Positions 7,660 through 16,811 of a stretch of DNA of 59,973 nt are shown piece by piece. Under the pieces are notes generated by a model. It saw only the letters and a program-made list of their open reading frames with translations, was not told where the DNA came from and searched no databases. Location: contig JBFHXP010000004.1 in the NCBI GenBank assembly GCA_041598875.1, positions 1 to 59,973 of the forward strand, in the 5' to 3' direction. Position numbers and translations under genes: made by a program. The DNA comes from JAKITW01 sp041598875. Its GTDB lineage: Bacteria; Desulfobacterota; Desulfobulbia; Desulfobulbales; BM004. The stretch's first letter is position 1; each line of letters starts with the position of its first letter.

Positions 7660-8376
7660 TTATTCCTGATTCTGCGACGAAACCGGTGCCAGGCCGCGGC
7701 CGTTAAGCTCCTTTTCCAGACGCTCGAAAAATACTTCCATAAACGCATGACGCTCCCGGGCCAGCCGCTGGCCTTCGGGAGTCAGCAGCCGGTCCTTTAT
7801 CTTGGACAGCTTGAACTTGAATTCCCGGTAAGCGGTATCCTCCGTGGAATAGGAACGGCTGGCCAGGATATCCACCCCGCTGTTGTGGAGCTTGGCGCCC
7901 ACCTGACCGGCAAAGAGAAATGCCCGACCAATGCCGATGGCGCCGATGGAATCAAGTTTATCAGCGTCAAAGAGAATTTTCGCCTCCAGGGACTGGGGGA
8001 CCTTGCTGTTCCGGTAGCGATGGGTCTCGATGCAGTGAATGATCTCCTCGATCCGCTCGGCGCCGAAACCTAAATCCTTCAGGATTTCACGGGCAAGAAC
8101 CGCCCCTTTTTCCGCATGACAGATCCCGCCCCTGGTTGCCATCTCATACCGCCGGCCGATATCGTGGAGCAGGGCGGCGGCGCTCAAAACCTCGAGGTCC
8201 GCACCCATGAGTTCGCCGATATACAGAGAGGTATGATAGACCCGCTCGGCATGATCCGGCCCGTGACACCCCCCTTCACCGTCGCGGTAATCGGCGGCAA
8301 TTCGCCGCAGGGTATCGACCATTTCCCGCCCCAGAGGCGGTTCGTTCCGCACGGTCTTCTTCTGCGCTTCACTCAT
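7660..8376 (-). CDS. HD domain metal-dependent phosphohydrolase
   Basis: This 238-residue protein is of the HD superfamily (YpgQ/YedJ-like subgroup). Metal-binding residues appear in order: HGPDHAERVYH, ALLHDIGRR with the HD pair near residue 73, CHAEKG, and the late Asp in DADKLDSIG. Members hydrolyse small phosphorylated molecules such as nucleotides; the substrate is not known here. The start ATG, preceded by CAGGAG, overlaps the end of the upstream YkgJ gene by 8 bases, so the pair is translationally coupled. Confidence 0.85.
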   Translation of the reverse strand: MSEAQKKTVRNEPPLGREMVDTLRRIAADYRDGEGGCHGPDHAERVYHTSLYIGELMGADLEVLSAAALLHDIGRRYEMATRGGICHAEKGAVLAREILKDLGFGAERIEEIIHCIETHRYRNSKVPQSLEAKILFDADKLDSIGAIGIGRAFLFAGQVGAKLHNSGVDILASRSYSTEDTAYREFKFKLSKIKDRLLTPEGQRLARERHAFMEVFFERLEKELNGRGLAPVSSQNQE

Positions 8377-9109
8377 CGAAGAACTCCTGTCTCAAAAGCC
8401 TGATTCCCATTCGAAACCAGGAGACAGCATCATCAGGAAGATCCCTCAACCCTTCACGGTCAACAGCTGCGCCATTTGCTTCAGATTCCGCCATCATCCT
8501 CTTGAAATCATCAAGATTATAGAGCGCCAGAAGAAAACGGTCGCGCTGTTGCGCGTCCAGGGTCATTCCCTGCTTGATTTTAGGATGATGAAGCAGGGAA
8601 AGCAACTCATCGTTTACCGCATTGTATTCGCCTACGCCCTGATCATCTGTCCACTGGCTGACGGTCCGCTCCACCGGTTCGCTGAACCCCAGGCAATGGG
8701 GCTCGCTGACCAGGACAAAAAATTCCTGGACCCGGTTGTTGCACCCGAGAATGGCTGCCCGGCCCACGGGATAGGTCCGGCAGGCCCCGGGGCGGCCCTG
8801 ATAGACCCGGCACCCTTTTTCAGAGACAAAGGGACAGCTGGCCCGGCCGTCGTCGACCATTCCGAGATAGACCCGGGGGAATGCCTCTCCCTCGGGATGT
8901 TCCACAATCGCGTACTGGTCAAGAAAATCTCCAGTGGACAGCTCAAGCTCCCGGGCAAGACGGAGGACGTCATAGGGGCTGAGAGCCAGCTCCAGCTCCC
9001 GGCAGCACTCGGTAAAACAGGAGATCCCGGGGTGACAGGAGAAGGAAAAGGTCTCGTTACAGGCGAGCCGCCTGGTATTTTCTGGAAGATGTATCATGCG
9101 TTGCCGCAT
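8369..9109 (-). CDS. YkgJ family cysteine-cluster protein
   Basis: This 246-residue protein has the CxxxCC arrangement (CFTECCRE near residues 31-38) and further cysteines in ASCPFV, KGCRVYQGRPGACRTYP. These resemble the zinc or Fe-S binding cluster of the YkgJ family. The conserved RPGACRTYP segment is also typical. The start is either the ATG at 9109 or the ATG four codons later (9097); neither has a strong ribosome site. It overlaps the HD hydrolase gene. The function is unknown, and it is only distantly similar to the other YkgJ protein at 1533. Confidence 0.75.
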   Translation of the reverse strand: MRQRMIHLPENTRRLACNETFSFSCHPGISCFTECCRELELALSPYDVLRLARELELSTGDFLDQYAIVEHPEGEAFPRVYLGMVDDGRASCPFVSEKGCRVYQGRPGACRTYPVGRAAILGCNNRVQEFFVLVSEPHCLGFSEPVERTVSQWTDDQGVGEYNAVNDELLSLLHHPKIKQGMTLDAQQRDRFLLALYNLDDFKRMMAESEANGAAVDREGLRDLPDDAVSWFRMGIRLLRQEFFDE

Positions 9110-9151
9110 CCGCTGACGGATGAAGATGTTCCATAATTATTCAGAGAACGG

Positions 9152-11725
9152 TTAATCCCTGCGCCACAGGGTAAGCAGGGGGCTGGCGACAAAGATCGAC
9201 GAATAGGTACCCACCGCGATACCGAGAATAAGGGCCAGGGAAAAATCGCGGATCACCGCGCCGCCAAGAAAAAAGAGGGCAAACAGCACAAACACGGTGG
9301 TAAGGCCGGTGATGATGGTCCGGCTGATCACATCGTTGACGCTGAGATTGATAATCGCCCCGAAATTATCCTTGATGATCCCCCGGGACGCCTTGTGCAG
9401 GTTCTCCCGGATCCGGTCAAAGATGACCACGGTATCATTCAATGAGTAGCCGGCCAGGGTCAGAAGGGCGGTGACGATGAGCAGGGTGATCTCAACATCC
9501 ATCAGCCAGCAGAAGCCGAGAACCACCAGCACATCATGAAAGGTGGCAATGGCCGCGGCAACGCCAAAGCTCAAATCAAAACGAAAGGCGAGGTAGAGTA
9601 TGACGCCGATAAGGGATATGGTTATTGCCAGCAGGGCCTTGTTGCGCAGCACCGCACTTACCGAGGAGCCGATCTCCGACTGGCTCTCCATGACAAAACC
9701 CGTGTCCGGCATCTTGTCGGCCAGGACTGCGCCAATGGTTTCCCCGAGATTGCCGACCACCTCCTCGGTTTTCTTGAGCTTGACCAGAAGCCGGTTCTCA
9801 TTCTCCACATGCTGCAAATCCACCCCACTCAACCCGGCTCCGGCCAGCTCCTTGCGCACCTCTTCCAGGGCAAAAGGATGATCGGCATGATACTGGATCA
9901 TCGAACCGCCGGCAAAGTCAACGCCAAGGTTCGCCTTGCCCCGAACGATCTGGACAAAGGCGATCATGCCGATCAGGACGAAAAATGCCGACAGGCCAAA
10001 GGCCACCTTGCGCACCCGCATATAGTCCAGGTTCGGCGTTTTCATGAAACTGACAAAATTGAGGGTCTTGAGCCCGCGCTTGGCATAGATTACGTCATAG
10101 ACCAGACGGGTGCCGAACAGGGTGGTAAAAAGGTTAAAGGTAACACCCAGGGTGAGGGTCACCGCAAAACCCTTGATGGGCCCGGTGCCAAAGAGAAACA
10201 GGGCGAGCGCGGTGATCAGGGTGGTAACCTGGGAGTCGATAATGGTCCACAGCGCCTTGTCGTATCCTCCCTCAATGCCTGATTTAACGGATTTTCCCAG
10301 GGCAAACTCCTCCCGCATCCGTTCAAAGATAAGGACGTTGGAGTCCACCGCCATACCGATGGTAAGAATGATACCGGCGATACCGGGCAGGGTCAGGGTG
10401 GCGCCAAAGGCCGCCAGTCCGGCAAAGACAAAAAGGATATTAAGCAGCAGGGCGAAATTGGCATTCACCCCGGAAAAGCGGTAATAGAAGACCATAAAGA
10501 GCATGACCACGCCCGTGCCCAGCAGACCGGACATGGTTCCGCGCTCAATGGAATCCTGGCCCAGGGAGGCACCCACGGTCAGGTTCTGGATAATATCCAC
10601 TGGCGCGGGCAGGGCCCCGACCCGGAGAACAATGGCCAGATCATTGGCCTCGTCATAGACAAAATTCCCAGAAATCTGGGCGCTGCCGCCAAGGATCTTC
10701 TCGCGAATAACTGGTGCGGAACGAACCACTTCATCGAGAATAATCGCAAAGCGTTTGCCCACATTCTTCTCAGTCACCTGGGCAAAGACACGGCCACCGC
10801 GGCCGGTGAGATCGAGACTGACATAGGGCTCGTTAAAATTGCCGCCAATACGCACCTGGGCATTTTTGACCATATCCCCGGTCATCAGAACCGGACTCTT
10901 GATCAAGAGGGGAATCTGCTGCACCTGCCCGGTTTTGTTGTCTACCTGCTTTTCAAAATATATTTCCGTGCCTTCCGGCAGGCGGTTCTGCAGGGCCCGG
11001 TTCAATTTCTTCCGGCTCTCGCCCACCTGCCACTGCCCGCTCCCCTGAGCCTCGTTGATCAGGGTCCAGGGGTCGATTCCAGTATCCTCGGCCAGCATTT
11101 TGAACTCAAGCTGCGCGGTATCGCCGATTAACTTGATCGCCCGCTCCTGATCCTTGACCCCGGGAAGCTGGATCACGATTTCATCGGCACCCTGGCGGAG
11201 AATCACCGGCTCGGCGACACCGAACTGATCGATCCGGTTACGGATAATCTCCAGAGACTGTTCCACCGCATTATCATTTATATAGTCGATTTCCGTCTGC
11301 TTGAGGCTGAGCTGAATCCTGGGAAATGATCCCGCCTCCACCTGACGCTCGATATCAAGGTTGGGGAAATCGTCCTTAAGCACACCATCAACAATACTCA
11401 GGGCGCCGGCATTGGGCAGGGTAAAGAGCACCTTTCCCGCGTCGCCCGATCCAGTGCGGACCGCGGTTACTCCCTTTTCCGACAGACTTTCCTTGAAGTC
11501 ATTGGCAGCCAGGTCCAGGGTATTCTCCTTGGCCCGGTCGAGATTGACCTTGAGCACCAGGTGCATGCCGCCCTGAAGATCCAGACCGAGGCGCAACCCC
11601 TCTGGAGCCAGGTATTTGCGCCACCAGTCGGGGGTGGAGGAAAAAAAGGTCGGCGCAAGAATCACCCCGGCAAAGACAACCGTTACCATCAAAATGACGA
11701 TTTTCAACTTCATTGTTCTATTCAT
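9152..11725 (-). CDS. secDF: fused protein translocase subunit SecDF
   Basis: This 857-residue protein joins SecD and SecF, which use the proton gradient to pull exported proteins through SecYEG. The SecD half (about 1-530) has an N-terminal helix, the periplasmic part with LRLGLDLQGGMHLVLKV, and a transmembrane block containing GMAVDSNVLIFERMREE. The SecF half (about 555-857) starts at LDYMRVRKVAFGLSAF, has GVDFAGGS, and carries SLNDTVVIFDRIREN. AGGAG precedes the ATG by 8 bases. SecD and SecF are separate in many proteobacteria. YajC is not adjacent here; it sits at 40099 behind tgt. Confidence 0.95.
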   Translation of the reverse strand: MNRTMKLKIVILMVTVVFAGVILAPTFFSSTPDWWRKYLAPEGLRLGLDLQGGMHLVLKVNLDRAKENTLDLAANDFKESLSEKGVTAVRTGSGDAGKVLFTLPNAGALSIVDGVLKDDFPNLDIERQVEAGSFPRIQLSLKQTEIDYINDNAVEQSLEIIRNRIDQFGVAEPVILRQGADEIVIQLPGVKDQERAIKLIGDTAQLEFKMLAEDTGIDPWTLINEAQGSGQWQVGESRKKLNRALQNRLPEGTEIYFEKQVDNKTGQVQQIPLLIKSPVLMTGDMVKNAQVRIGGNFNEPYVSLDLTGRGGRVFAQVTEKNVGKRFAIILDEVVRSAPVIREKILGGSAQISGNFVYDEANDLAIVLRVGALPAPVDIIQNLTVGASLGQDSIERGTMSGLLGTGVVMLFMVFYYRFSGVNANFALLLNILFVFAGLAAFGATLTLPGIAGIILTIGMAVDSNVLIFERMREEFALGKSVKSGIEGGYDKALWTIIDSQVTTLITALALFLFGTGPIKGFAVTLTLGVTFNLFTTLFGTRLVYDVIYAKRGLKTLNFVSFMKTPNLDYMRVRKVAFGLSAFFVLIGMIAFVQIVRGKANLGVDFAGGSMIQYHADHPFALEEVRKELAGAGLSGVDLQHVENENRLLVKLKKTEEVVGNLGETIGAVLADKMPDTGFVMESQSEIGSSVSAVLRNKALLAITISLIGVILYLAFRFDLSFGVAAAIATFHDVLVVLGFCWLMDVEITLLIVTALLTLAGYSLNDTVVIFDRIRENLHKASRGIIKDNFGAIINLSVNDVISRTIITGLTTVFVLFALFFLGGAVIRDFSLALILGIAVGTYSSIFVASPLLTLWRRD

Positions 11726-11954
11726 TCACCAGACTCCTGTTATGACTCAGATGCCTAACTTTACGGCAGGACTGTCTCTTCAGCACGGGCGATTATACCC
11801 TACCTGCGAATTGTGTCAATTTGCATTCCCGGGAAATCGGAAAAGTTCCATTCCCCGAAAAATCGGAAAAAGTTTCACTGATATAAGTCCTGTTTTCTTC
11901 CGGCGCAAGGTCAGCCGGGACAAATCGATACAGATTCAGGAATATATAAGACGC
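11726..11954. other. intergenic gap between secDF and larB
   Basis: This gap of 229 bases lies between two minus-strand genes and presumably carries the secDF promoter. It contains an imperfect direct repeat (GAAATCGGAAAAGTTCC and GAAAAATCGGAAAAAGTTTC, near 11831-11875). I see no gene, no clear terminator and no known riboswitch. Confidence 0.4.
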
Positions 11955-12710
11955 TCATTTTTGATTAATGGCCACAGCCATGCAGGCAGCGCCGAATCCG
12001 TTGTCAATATTGACCACCGCCACCCCGGGAGAACAGCTGTTGAGCATGCCGAGCAGGGCGGCAATGCCGCCGAAACCAGTGCCATATCCCACACTGGTCG
12101 GCACGGCCACCACCGGGCGGCTGACCATCCCGGCAACAACACTGGGCAGGGCCCCCTCCATCCCGGCAACCACGATCAACACCGCGGCAGACTCAAGCAG
12201 AGCGCGGTGGGCGAAAAGACGGTGCATGCCGGCGACCCCCACGTCACACACCGCCCGAACCGGGTGCCCAAGGGCCCGGATCGTAACCAGGGCCTCTTCC
12301 GCCACCGGCATGTCGGAGGTTCCGGCGGAAACCACAACTATTTCACCACGGACATCTTCCCGCACCTGAAAATCCTCGGCCCTGCCGGTCACCATTCGCG
12401 CGACCTGGTGATAGACAAGCCCGGCAAAGCGGTCGCACACCGCAAGACCTTTTTCCGGGCTCACCCGGGTGGCGAGCACCGGACCGCCCTGGCCCAGCAT
12501 TTTTTCGAGAATAACACCCAACTGCTCCACGCTCTTGTTTTCCCCATATACCACCTCGGGGATGCCGGTACGCAGGGACCTATGGTGGTCAAGACAGGCA
12601 AAACCCAGGTTTTCGCCAGGCCAGTCTTTTAATACCCCAAGGGCGCCCTCAACCGTGCATTGCCCGCCCTGCACCTGTTCCAACAATTTCTTCAGCTGAT
12701 TCTCAGTCAT
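11955..12710 (-). CDS. larB: nickel pincer cofactor biosynthesis protein LarB
   Basis: LarB carboxylates and hydrolyses nicotinic acid adenine dinucleotide, the first step in making the nickel-pincer nucleotide cofactor of lactate racemase and related enzymes. The AIR-carboxylase-like core (about 120-250) is clear: VVVSAGTSDMPVAEEA, CDVGVAGMHRL, VVAGMEGALPSVVAGM, VPTSVGYG and NIDNGFGAA. The N-terminus has LDHHRSLRTGIPEVVYG. The ATG at 12710 is chosen; a GTG at 12722 is in frame, and neither has a good ribosome site. larC and larE are not nearby. The gene points away from the CDF transporter. Confidence 0.92.
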   Translation of the reverse strand: MTENQLKKLLEQVQGGQCTVEGALGVLKDWPGENLGFACLDHHRSLRTGIPEVVYGENKSVEQLGVILEKMLGQGGPVLATRVSPEKGLAVCDRFAGLVYHQVARMVTGRAEDFQVREDVRGEIVVVSAGTSDMPVAEEALVTIRALGHPVRAVCDVGVAGMHRLFAHRALLESAAVLIVVAGMEGALPSVVAGMVSRPVVAVPTSVGYGTGFGGIAALLGMLNSCSPGVAVVNIDNGFGAACMAVAINQK

Positions 12711-12910
12711 TTCAGTGTACACCAGCGAACATGAATACCGCTTCTCTTAAAAGACATGCCGCCTTAACCGGTCGCGCTCACCGAACCGGCCCGGGACTCT
12801 GTTCATATCGGCGGGGAAGAGACTCCGGGAAATTCCATGGCAAAAAAGAAGATCTCCTGGTACATCTTGGCAAAACACCCACGCTTCATTTTATTACTTT
12901 TGAAAAATCC

Positions 12911-13942
12911 ATGCAGAACGAAAACACACTTCGCCAGGCGGCACGGATAGCCCTTTTCACCTCTTTCGGGCTTCTTGTCATCAAATTCACCGCCTTTTTC
13001 ATGACCGATTCCAAGGCGATCCTCTCGGATGCCATTGAGTCGATCATCAATGTGGTCACCGCGGGTTTCCTGGTAATAAGCATTGCGATCAGCTCCCGGC
13101 CGGCGGACCAGAGCCATCCCTACGGCCACGGCAAAATCGAGGCCTTTTCCGCCGGGCTGGAAGGCGGCCTGATCATCCTTGCGGCGATCATGATCGGGCT
13201 CGAGGCGGTGCCCGCCTTTTTTACCCAGCAGCCCCCCAGAAACCTGGGACCGGGGATTTTTCTCATCATATCCGCGGGCCTTGTCAATCTGCTGGTCGGC
13301 TTGTATCTACTCCATTCAGGGAAAAAACTCAAATCAGAAGCATTGCGGGCCGACGGCCACCACCTGCTCACCGACTTCTATACCAGCGCCGGAATCGTGA
13401 TCGGCCTGTTCCTGGTTCATCTCACCGGAATTATCTGGCTCGATCCATTCATGGCCTGCCTGGTGGCCGTTCATCTTCTCATCCCGGGCATCAGCCTGGT
13501 CCGGAGCGCCACCAGAAATCTCATGAACGAGGCGGATCAGGAGCTGCTGGCCCGCATCGTCTCCGGGCTCAACGCGATCAGAAAGCCGGGCTGGCTCTAT
13601 CCCCATAAACTGAGAGCCCTGCGCTCCGGCCAGTATCACCACGTTGACCTCCATATCTCCCTGCCCCATTACTGGACCCTTGATCAGGTTCACGAGGTGG
13701 AACAGGAAATCACCGACCTGCTCCTGGAGGCAATCGGCGAAGAGGGTGATGTCATGCTCCACGTCGACCCCTGCGAACCGGACTACTGTCCGAGCTGCGA
13801 GACGGCTCCCTGCGAGGCACGCGACACCATATCTCCGCCCCCCGCTTCGGTGGAGCCCTGGACCGTGGAGCAGGTGACCGCGGCACGACCCGGCGACAAT
13901 GCCGATTCCTGTACAACCACATCCCGAACGAGGAGACGATGA
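12911..13942 (+). CDS. cation diffusion facilitator family transporter
   Basis: This divalent metal/proton antiporter of the CDF family has 343 residues from ATG 12911 (the frame extends 60 codons further without a family match). Six membrane helices occupy about residues 10-205. The metal site is built from SDAIES (helix 2) and the HLLTDFYTS segment (helix 5), with HPYGHGKIE between helices 2 and 3. A cytoplasmic domain follows, ending in VMLHVDP. The tail has a four-cysteine cluster (PCEPDYCPSCETAPCEAR), seen in one CDF subgroup and likely metal-binding. Which metal is moved is unknown. The stop overlaps the prmA start (ATGA). Confidence 0.88.
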   Translation: MQNENTLRQAARIALFTSFGLLVIKFTAFFMTDSKAILSDAIESIINVVTAGFLVISIAISSRPADQSHPYGHGKIEAFSAGLEGGLIILAAIMIGLEAVPAFFTQQPPRNLGPGIFLIISAGLVNLLVGLYLLHSGKKLKSEALRADGHHLLTDFYTSAGIVIGLFLVHLTGIIWLDPFMACLVAVHLLIPGISLVRSATRNLMNEADQELLARIVSGLNAIRKPGWLYPHKLRALRSGQYHHVDLHISLPHYWTLDQVHEVEQEITDLLLEAIGEEGDVMLHVDPCEPDYCPSCETAPCEARDTISPPPASVEPWTVEQVTAARPGDNADSCTTTSRTRRR

Positions 13943-14928
13943 CTGTTGCAAAATTGACCCACCGGGCCCCGAAAAAATGGATCTCCATCTCTGTTGCCTG
14001 CACACCTTCACAGGCTGAGATTATTGCCGGATATCTGAATGAATTTACCGGCAACGGCGTGGAATTGGTCACCGACCAGCGCGGACAGGAAAATATTACC
14101 GCCTATCTCGAGATCGCCGGCACCCTCCCGCTATCCCAGAAAAGAATCGCTGAGCTCACAAAACCGGTCCATGCCTTTATCACGAACCTGGCCGGGACAT
14201 ATACGGATGATCCCATGCCGATAATAACCACCGCCGTTGTTGACGAGGAGGACTGGGGCAGCGCCTGGAAGCAGCATTTCAAAACCTTTGCCATCAGCCC
14301 CAATCTGACGATCAAGCCCTCCTGGGAGGATGCGGATACTCTAAAAGGGGCGGTTCTGGAGATGGATCCGGGCTTAGCCTTTGGCACCGGCCACCATGAC
14401 AGCACCCGGCTGGCCCTGGGACTGATCGACCGCCTCTTTTTTGGGGAAAAAGAAAAACCGGCCCGGGTACTGGACGTGGGGTGCGGCACCGGTATTCTCG
14501 CCATGGCCTGCGCCCTGTTCGGCAGCAGGAAGATTCTTGCCCTGGACAATGATCCAGACGCCGTGGCCGCGACCCGCGACAATGTGGAACGAAACCGCCT
14601 GGGTGATCAGATGACGGTGAGCATCCGTGATGTCACCCTGCTTGACCCGGGCAGGGGAGAGTGTTTCGATCTGGTACTCGCCAATATCACCCAGGATGTG
14701 CTTACCGAGCTCGCGCCGACCCTGGTCCGGCTTGTGGCAGAAAAAGGCCGCCTTATCCTCGCCGGCATCCTCAGGGGAGAGCAGGAAAGTCTGGTCATTG
14801 CCGCCTATGACGCCCTTGGTTTCACGGTCATCTCTTCCGATGCGACCGGCGAATGGGTTGCCCTGATGCTCCACCGCGAATCCGCCCCCACTTCAGAAGA
14901 GGACGGTCGATGCGCCGATTCTTTGTAG
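13939..14928 (+). CDS. prmA: ribosomal protein L11 methyltransferase PrmA
   Basis: This SAM-dependent enzyme methylates lysine side chains and the N-terminus of ribosomal protein L11. It has 329 residues. The N-terminal substrate-recognition part (1-120) is followed by the PrmA signature DPGLAFGTGHHDSTRL. Next come the SAM-binding motif I VLDVGCGTGILA (about 175-186), LALDNDPDAV, and LANITQDVL, the usual NI motif. It overlaps the CDF gene by 4 bases and the downstream rsmE by 19 bases, forming a CDF-prmA-rsmE operon. The prmA-rsmE pairing is common in bacteria. Confidence 0.93.
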   Translation: MTVAKLTHRAPKKWISISVACTPSQAEIIAGYLNEFTGNGVELVTDQRGQENITAYLEIAGTLPLSQKRIAELTKPVHAFITNLAGTYTDDPMPIITTAVVDEEDWGSAWKQHFKTFAISPNLTIKPSWEDADTLKGAVLEMDPGLAFGTGHHDSTRLALGLIDRLFFGEKEKPARVLDVGCGTGILAMACALFGSRKILALDNDPDAVAATRDNVERNRLGDQMTVSIRDVTLLDPGRGECFDLVLANITQDVLTELAPTLVRLVAEKGRLILAGILRGEQESLVIAAYDALGFTVISSDATGEWVALMLHRESAPTSEEDGRCADSL

Positions 14929-15650
14929 AGCCTGAAAACATCTCGGAAAACAGGGCGCTCATCACGGGGGGCGAGGCGCGCCACATCACCACGGTTCTCC
15001 GCCTGGAGCCGGGCCGGGAAATCACTCTGCTTGACGGGCGCGGCACCATGTATCGTGCCCGGATCATCACCACCGGAAAAGAACGGGTGGAAACACTCCT
15101 TCTCGACTCGGAAAAAGAGACCATGCCAGGACCTACTCTGCATCTGGGACAGGGACTGGCAAAGGGCGACAAGATGGATTTCATTGTCCAGAAGGCGACC
15201 GAACTCGGCGTCGCGGTCATCCATCCATATATATCCCAACATTCGGTAATTCGTGCCGATGAAAGCCGGAAACAGAAAAAAAACGCCCGCTGGCAGAAGA
15301 TCGCCCTGGAGGCCTGCAAACAGTGCAACCGGTCGCACCCTCCGACCTGCATGCCCATCGTTGATTTTGAGAGTCTGGTCCGGGCCTCATCGGAGGCTGA
15401 CCTGAAACTGATCCTCTGGGAGGGAGAAGAATCCCGCTCCCTCGGCCAGGCCCTGCCCACAGGAAAAAAACCACACTCGATAATGCTTCTCATCGGACCG
15501 GAAGGAGGGTTCAGCGAACAGGAAGTTCGGCGGGCAGCGGAGTGCGGTTTTCTCTCGGTGCGACTGGGGAGAAGGGTCATGCGCACCGAAACCGCTGCCC
15601 TGGCGGCAACGGCCATTGTCCAGTATCTTTTCGGCGATCTCGGAGGGTGA
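14910..15650 (+). CDS. rsmE: 16S rRNA m3U1498 methyltransferase RsmE
   Basis: This 246-residue SPOUT-fold methyltransferase modifies U1498 of 16S rRNA. It has an N-terminal PUA-like part (MRRFFVEPENI, GGEARHITTVLRL) and the knotted C-terminal domain. The SAM-binding motifs are LLIGPEGGFSEQEV and VRLGRRVMRTETAALAA. KMDFIVQKATELGV is also a family signature. The start at ATG 14910 gives the family N-terminus and overlaps prmA by 19 bases; an in-frame start at 14853 would add atypical residues. Confidence 0.93.
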   Translation: MRRFFVEPENISENRALITGGEARHITTVLRLEPGREITLLDGRGTMYRARIITTGKERVETLLLDSEKETMPGPTLHLGQGLAKGDKMDFIVQKATELGVAVIHPYISQHSVIRADESRKQKKNARWQKIALEACKQCNRSHPPTCMPIVDFESLVRASSEADLKLILWEGEESRSLGQALPTGKKPHSIMLLIGPEGGFSEQEVRRAAECGFLSVRLGRRVMRTETAALAATAIVQYLFGDLGG

Positions 15651-15686
15651 GGGCCATCTGAGAAAATCTTCGTTGCCCGGGGGAGG

Positions 15687-16613
15687 TTACTTTTCCTTTT
15701 GCATGAACCCTTTGATCAATCCGCCGCGGCGGAGGTGGGTCTCGTACCAGCAGGAGATATCATCGCAGACATCTTCGATGGAATTCAGGTAGGCTATATT
15801 GGCGGCAATGGCCTCTGCATAGAGGTCACGGTCAATGTTCCAGCGGGCCCGAAAGTGATCCAGCATGGCCAGGCCGACATTATCGAGATCCTCCACAAGA
15901 CGGACCTTGACCACGGAATGGTGAAACTGCTCGGTCTTTTTCAAAAGCTCAAGCTCTGACTTGTATCCGGATATGCCGCCTTCCTCAAACTCCTTGAAAA
16001 GGGAGGAGAGTTTTTCAAGATAATTGCGATCCGCCATCTGGGCCAGCAGATCAACCGTGCCCATAGCCTTGCCGAGCAGGGCGACGGTCTGGTTGCTGAA
16101 AGAAATCCGGGCGGGCGGCAGTGAAAGAATCGTGCACCTGACAATCTGGCCGCACTCTTCAATCTCCTGAGCGGAAAACCCCTGGCCCTCGAGATAGGTA
16201 GACATCAGGGCAATACTCCGATCCTCGTGGCCGATGGTATACTTGGCGCCGGTACCTTCGGTGTCATCCTCTTCCTGAATAAGACCGGTGTCGTGGAACA
16301 GGGCGGAGCAGAGACCCTGGATGGTCTGGCGGGCGGAAAACCGGTTCCCCTGAAGAACAAGCCCGTGCAGGAGCCTGGCCATGGCCAGGGTGACAAGAGC
16401 GGTATGGTCCAGGTCATGATAGGCGGTATTGCTGGCCTGATAGCCGGGGTATTTTCCGTAAAAAAGCCGAGTTATATCAGTGACAACAGAATGAAAAAGA
16501 GCAGCGTCAAAATCCGGGGCGATGAGTCCGGCGGTATGCTCTGTTTCGGCCAGAACCGCGGGAAGATCTCCCTTGACAAGCAGGTCGTGCAGGCCGCGCG
16601 TTCTTTTCCCCAT
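15687..16613 (-). CDS. HD domain protein (predicted metal-dependent phosphohydrolase)
   Basis: This 308-residue soluble protein has an HD domain. NTAYHDLDHTALV (near residues 62-74), ALFHDTGLIQEE (near 105) and GHEDRSI supply the metal ligands, and a later Asp lies in MGTVDLLAQMADR. The spacing resembles cyclic-nucleotide phosphodiesterase-like HD proteins, but no accessory sensor domain is present and the substrate is unknown. It is convergent with rsmE (36-base gap) and divergent from dtd. A G-rich stretch precedes its ATG. Confidence 0.75.
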   Translation of the reverse strand: MGKRTRGLHDLLVKGDLPAVLAETEHTAGLIAPDFDAALFHSVVTDITRLFYGKYPGYQASNTAYHDLDHTALVTLAMARLLHGLVLQGNRFSARQTIQGLCSALFHDTGLIQEEDDTEGTGAKYTIGHEDRSIALMSTYLEGQGFSAQEIEECGQIVRCTILSLPPARISFSNQTVALLGKAMGTVDLLAQMADRNYLEKLSSLFKEFEEGGISGYKSELELLKKTEQFHHSVVKVRLVEDLDNVGLAMLDHFRARWNIDRDLYAEAIAANIAYLNSIEDVCDDISCWYETHLRRGGLIKGFMQKEK

Positions 16614-16811
16614 CCGTTTATTCGCCCCCCGGGTTGATCAGAAAAAAAATCTTCCACTGTGCAGTGTTATTCTTTAATAATTCCTAAGATATGCTAAGTA
16701 TGGATTAAAAGGCAACCTCTTTGTCACCATGCCCGGAGAGCAGTGAGGGTCATTGGGAAGGCACACGGCCCCCGTGCCCGGCAGATCAAAATATCACAGC
16801 AAGAAAAAAGT

